From Apostichopus japonicus (lineage: Eukaryota > Echinodermata > Holothuroidea > Aspidochirotida > Stichopodidae): DNA of 64,000 bases. This document shows positions 59,230 to 64,000 of the stretch, one piece after another. The notes under the pieces were generated by a model, which had not been told where the DNA came from, did no database searches, and saw nothing but the letters and a program-made list of their open reading frames with translations. The stretch is taken from NCBI RefSeq assembly GCF_037975245.1, contig NC_092564.1:2505984-2569983 (forward strand). The letters run 5' to 3'. A program made the position numbers and the translations under genes. Positions within the stretch are counted from its first letter, which is position 1, and each line of letters begins with the position of its first letter.

Positions 59230-59520
59230 ATTCGCGATTATTGACTTTTTTATTGCGCTCTCAAATACCTATTGACATTTGTCACATTTTGTTGGTGTAA
59301 TTTTCTGACAAATTGGCGATGACACCTATTTATTCTTCGTTTATCTGCAAATTAGCAAGGCCCGGAAAGGGTCATTTCCGGCGATCTAGGGAGTATCTTT
59401 ACTGAAAAAAATTATGCACGCTCCGCGCCAACTTGTGGTGGTGCTCCGCTTAGATAGTGTCGAAAGCGCCACTACAGACCATTCTCGCCCCCCTGACCAA
59501 TACCCCTAGCTTCGCCACTG
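59230..59520. repeat. Right terminus of the giant transposon
   Basis: Ends GCTTCGCCACTG. About 260 bp are matched in reverse by the deletion derivative at 24573-24830, including CCGGAAAGGGTCATTTCCGG. Confidence 0.88.
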
Positions 59521-59528
59521 GGTGACGG
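59521..59528. repeat. Target-site duplication, right copy
   Basis: GGTGACGG, identical to 28578-28585. Confidence 0.9.
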
Positions 59529-61148
59529 AATGTTGAGAAGGGCTGGCTCATTAATATTCACTTTTCGGAAACATTTAGGAAGATTCCTTGATGTATATTA
59601 TCGTGTGCAATTGAAATATGTATGTGTTCTCAAACAGCTACCTTTAAAATTAAATTGAATTTTCCTAACGATTCGACAACATTTCCATCTTCTATACGTG
59701 TATTTCCGCGTCCCCAGATCTCTTACGTAATACCCCAAACCCTCAAAATTATTTCTCATAAATACGTAAGTGATTAATGTCTCAAGAAGGGATATGAAGT
59801 AATAATATAGGTTTGTAAGTGTTACATCTCGTGCACTGGACTATGCCCACAGATGTAATAGATTCTTGCTTCTATACTGGATATAATCTTAGCAATTTAC
59901 CGAAGAACGCTAAAGGAACACATCAAGCCACTCATGATGATGAAATTAGTGTAGGCCTACATGCTAATGTATATACTTTTTGCAGAAGTGTCCAATAGTC
60001 TATTTGCAAATTTGAACTATGCATCTGTAAACCCGGCAGAAAATCTGAGAATGACCAGTTTTGGTTAGGCTGTTGTCCATATCACTGATGATTCCACAAG
60101 CTATAGCTTTCCCGCTTCATGCGCTGCTAAACTTGCGCATAACCATTTAAAAAGCAACAACCACTGGCACAAATACTGCGTAATACACTAGAGATCATGC
60201 AACAATGCAGTATTCGTGACGTCACTGGTCTTGCTCTTCTCGGCAATTTCTACAAACACTCCAAATACAGGCCTTGAATAATATCGATATCATGCCGCAT
60301 CAAATCCTACGCAAATAATCCTTCCTCAATATCGGTCTAAAAACCGTATCAGGATTTGATTGGAATTGTACGGTGGTGGGAGAGGGGGTAGGGGAGGGGT
60401 AGTGCGAGGTGGGGAGGTCATGGGGTGGGAGGCTGGTGGAGAGAGCGAGAGTAAGGACGAAATATGGGTCGCGGTGGCCAAGGAGAAAATTATGATGGAC
60501 ACAAAGATGTAAACAAGAGATCAGGGGCCACATGCGTATTAGCTGCGATAGACTATATTATTGCAATACATGCCCTGAATAATCGTCTCTACAACGGATT
60601 CATGAGTCAACCCTCCTACCAGTGAAACCATACACTTGAATTGTCCCCCTTAAAGTCCTGTTCTTCGAACAAAAAAACAAAGAACTGGGGCTTTAGATAC
60701 CAAACAATATTTTCAAGCGGGTCATTGGTGTCAATTAGTGCAGGCTGTACTATTTATAGCCAGGCTAGCTGAGGAAACTCAGAAGTATCGTCATAGACGC
60801 GGATTCTTTCAACGCTTAGTATACCGTTAGCATAGCCTGCTGGTGATGGTGGGGTGGAGGTGAAGGATTGGTGGGGTGGGAGTGTTACACGACACGTATG
60901 TACGATTACGTTACTAATCGATTCTGCTAATTTGTTTGCAAATTGATCATAATTCATTACGAGGAGCTATATCTCCCTGTTATGCAGCTTTTATGTACTT
61001 AATTGATCTTTTACAAAAACTGCCACAGGATACACAGACAGCTTGTGTGTGTCTGTGTGTGTGTGTGTCTGTGTGTGGGGGGGGGACGGGGGGGGGGGGT
61101 CATTTTATGATATCTGCAGATACATTTAACGTAATATTCACTTAGCCT
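59529..61148. other. Intergenic sequence right of the giant transposon
   Basis: No gene supported. It holds G-rich patches (60370-60440 and 60848-60880) and a GT/G run at 61045-61099. Confidence 0.45.
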
Positions 61149-61836
61149 CAGTTAATGTTTGCAATTATTGGAACTTCAAGCTACCGTCATTTAATTTAAT
61201 TTAATTATTGCCAAATGTTGGTATGAGGACACATGTATGGGATGATCCACATGCATGGGATTATCCACATACATGGGATTATCCACATACATGGGATGAT
61301 CCACATGCATGGGATGATCCACATACATGGGATTATCCACATACATGGGATGATCCACATGCATGGGATGATCCACATGCATGGGATTATCCACATACAT
61401 GGGATGATCCACATGCATGGGATGATCCACATACATGGGATGATCCACATACATGAGATTATCCACATGCATGGGATGATCCACATGCATGGGATGATCA
61501 ACATACATGGGATGATACACATGCATGGGATGATCCACATGCATGGGATGATCCACATGCATGGGATGATCAACATACATGGGATGATACACATGCATGG
61601 GATGATCCACATGCATGGGATGATCCATATACATGGGATGATCCACATGCATGGGATGATCCACATACATGGGATTATCCACATACATGGGATGATCCAC
61701 ATGCATGGGATGATCCACATGCATGGGATGATCCACATACATGGGATATGTGCGTCAGTTAAAGTTTGCAATTATTGGAACTTCAAGCTACCGTCATTTA
61801 ATTTAATTTAATTATTTGCCAAATGTTGGTACGAGG
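61149..61836. repeat. 18-bp minisatellite between 80-bp direct repeats
   Basis: Bases 61232-61750 are about 29 copies of an 18-bp unit (CATGGGATGATCCACATR). On each side lies an ~80-bp sequence in the same orientation (61149-61228 and 61756-61836), both with GCAATTATTGGAACTTCAAG. Both strands stay open over the array only because the unit is a multiple of three. Confidence 0.93.
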
Positions 61837-63734
61837 CCTGCCGACAGGGGAGGGGCATTAGTGGGCTACAGACCCTGGGATTTGGGTGAATTAGGGCGAG
61901 GGGGAAATGTGCGGTGAAAATAATGTATGCTCATCTTTATGACTACTGCAGCAAAATGAAAAGGTAAAATAAAAGGGTGAGGGGGGGGGGGCGACCAGGC
62001 ATATGTAGCTTAATTAGATCGGTACGTACGATATTCTGAAATCCTGTTAGTGAGGGCGCTGTAACAAAAATAGACAGGCAATTCGGTATGTGATTCAAAC
62101 TCGAAGGGTTTTTTGGTGAAATGACAAAAGGGATGCATTTCTTTCGTGAAGTAATGGAAGGGGGTTCATAAATGGCCTTTACGCTGCACATGTTCCCTTT
62201 AACCATAGACGAACACTGGCTCGTCAGATAAGTGTGTTTTTTTTTATTTTGGCCATCATCGCACCCTTTAAAAGTTATTGACGGGGTGCATTTTGGTGCG
62301 TTACTTAATCAAATAATTTCAGTCAGCGGAATAGTTGAAAGATAGTTGAAAATATATGAAGCCGGAAAGTAAAATGTAAATTTCAAAAGGAATAACACCG
62401 ATGGTAAGGGTGACGCATAATCAAGTTGGACTACCCTGACAATATGACAGGAAGGGCGAAACTCGACATTGCACAGGTTTTCAATCCTTGAAACATAAAG
62501 AAAATTTCCTTTCATTGGAAGTCAGGAACGAATTCTACGAATTGGTCAATTTCAACGTGTATAGATGTAACAATCAAGGCTAAAGGAAGGCCCTATACTT
62601 GAATGACCGAAATGAACTTGATATAAATTCATAATGGAAGACTTATGCCATTATATATTTTACTGTTTTGGTGGGAAAGTCAAGCACCAAGTTACTTTGA
62701 ACCACTGATAAATTTCTACGACGGGGTTTGCCATTTTTGGAAATCTCGTTTATATTCTTTTACAAAATAGGAAAAGAAAATCTATACAAAAAGGTCTAAG
62801 TTACGACATGTGTTTTTTTTTATGTGGATCTAGGTAAATGGGTTTTTGCTTGAAAATTATAGACTGACGCCATCACCTCGCACTTTCAAATTTAAAATCA
62901 GACATTCAGGTTTGAAAAGGTATGCAAAATGAAACCTGAAGAGTTATTCATTGTCTCAATTTCTCGATTTTTCGCAAATTTCCCCAATTTTCAAGCTGGA
63001 TATTTCATGAGAAATAAATAAAGCTTTCATTGCGAGTCTTAACAAATCGTTGTCTTCAGAATCACATTAATATGCGAGGGCCAAGCGTGCCATCCCATAA
63101 TAGTCTCCCGCCAATCCTAACTTGGCTGTTATTTCTATAACCTCACCCCTACAATTTTAGCAATAGTTTCGTTCTTTTTATCTTGTATTGTTATAAAAAT
63201 AACCAAAATCTTTAAAATAAGTTCAAAATATGATAATATAATTGAAAAGTGGACAGTATTGTAAATTTATTTGCTTTGAGAAGCAAATAAAACAACTAGG
63301 AATTATTTCCAGGGGGTTTGTATTGCTCAGGTCGTATCCCTTCACCACACCCAAGGATGTAGGTCCCCTCTTGGTTTTTCTCGGCGCTTGCAAATTCGTG
63401 AACGGAAAATTAGGTCACATCGAAACGTGATCAGAAACAAAAGGGATTCATACCGGAAAATAAGGAGGTGCACTCTCCCGTCTAGAAAGGAGAAAGAATT
63501 TTACCCTTGGTATTACCGGTAGATTGGCGACGGCGGACCGCCATTACAGCGTTGTGTATGTTTTGTGTGTGTACGGTTCATCTCGGATGAGTGTGGTATG
63601 TATGCGCTGTGAGCACATGCACAACCACCGTGTGTGTACAAATGCCCATAACAGCTAGATTTTCGCCAATCCCTGCTTCCAACATCACTGAGGTTAGGTC
63701 ATATAGAACGAACGATAGCTTTTTGAAAGGAACT
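61837..63734. other. Upstream flank of the G-alpha-q gene
   Basis: No coding exon. A G run lies at 61981-61991. Bases 63500-63734 are probably promoter and 5' untranslated region; no TATA box is evident. Confidence 0.4.
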
Positions 63735-63852
63735 ATGGCGTGTTGTTTGAGTGAAGAGGCGAGAGAACAAAAAAGAATCAATCAGGAGATTGAGAAGCAG
63801 CTAAGAAAAGACAAACGAGATGCTCGAAGAGAGCTGAAACTTCTCCTACTCG
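63735..63852 (+). CDS. G protein alpha subunit, Gq class, first coding exon (partial)
   Basis: The exon codes [20 protein letters not shown] followed by [20 protein letters not shown] and ends with G before GTAAGT, the known exon-1 border of Gq genes. G-alpha-q couples receptors to phospholipase C-beta at the plasma membrane. Cys3 and Cys4 are the palmitoylation sites, and the basic helix contacts G-beta-gamma. LKLLLLG leads into the P-loop (GTGESGKS in the family), which must be in the next exon outside the window. The start chosen matches other invertebrate Gq proteins; the in-frame upstream ATGs give an unrelated extension. Confidence 0.95.
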
Positions 63853-64000
63853 GTAAGTATCTGCAGGGTAGGCTATACAACCTAACGCAAGGTTCGTGTA
63901 CGTATTTTGGTCAAGCCTATCCTACATTTTTCACAAAACTGCCGTTTAGAGGTTAATATTTTTACAACCAGATTCCTTGCATGACTGATTGTTGGTGGAT

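Noticed and set aside
61191-61811. Several 180-190-codon repeat proteins on both strands
   Set aside because: The 18-bp unit is a multiple of three and has no stop; the sequence is a minisatellite with no splice or start logic.
63591-63734. N-terminal extension of the G-alpha-q frame
   Set aside because: Upstream in-frame ATGs exist, but the family starts at MACCLSEE and the extension resembles nothing.

Overview
This is nuclear DNA of an animal. The coding signal is split into short exons with GT/AG borders in consistent phase, introns are long, and microsatellites, SINEs and DNA transposons fill most of the sequence. The N-terminal exon of a G-alpha-q subunit, a nested SAMD3-like gene and AChE-like esterases with a vertebrate-style tail exon fit a marine invertebrate deuterostome. 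An echinoderm is my best guess, but nothing here proves the taxon.

Region 1 (1-26 kb) holds two tandem plus-strand cholinesterase-like carboxylesterase genes. Copy 1 (386-13098) lacks its first exons, which lie left of the window, and has a 1-base deletion in one exon. Copy 2 (16803-25865) is complete: eight exons, 596 codons plus stop, with signal peptide, oxyanion hole, catalytic Ser/Asp/His, and a last exon coding 40 residues that match the tryptophan tetramerisation tail of acetylcholinesterase. The 9-kb intron of copy 1 contains an antisense seven-exon SAM-domain gene (5479-11422), intact except for one extra base in a homopolymer.

Region 2 (28.6-59.5 kb) is one 30,935-bp DNA transposon. 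It starts CAGTGGCG and ends CGCCACTG, and an exact 8-bp duplication, GGTGACGG, lies on both sides. A 325-bp deletion derivative at 24573-24897 joins sequence from both of its ends, which confirms they belong to one element. Inside are two subterminal satellite arrays sharing a 20-bp palindrome, a decayed minus-strand transposase with a MDNCYRENKN motif, a decayed plus-strand gene whose four exons encode a ParB/sulfiredoxin-like domain, a 2.9-kb inverted repeat, and later insertions: a PIF/Harbinger relic, a 1.3-kb hAT-like element with its own 8-bp duplication, and a recent Ty3/gypsy element with identical LTRs and a TCAC duplication. I know of no described element combining these parts; it is the best candidate here for an undescribed system.

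Region 3 (59.5-64 kb) is mostly non-coding, with an 18-bp minisatellite between two 80-bp direct repeats. It ends with the first coding exon of a G-alpha-q gene (63735-63852), which continues past the window.
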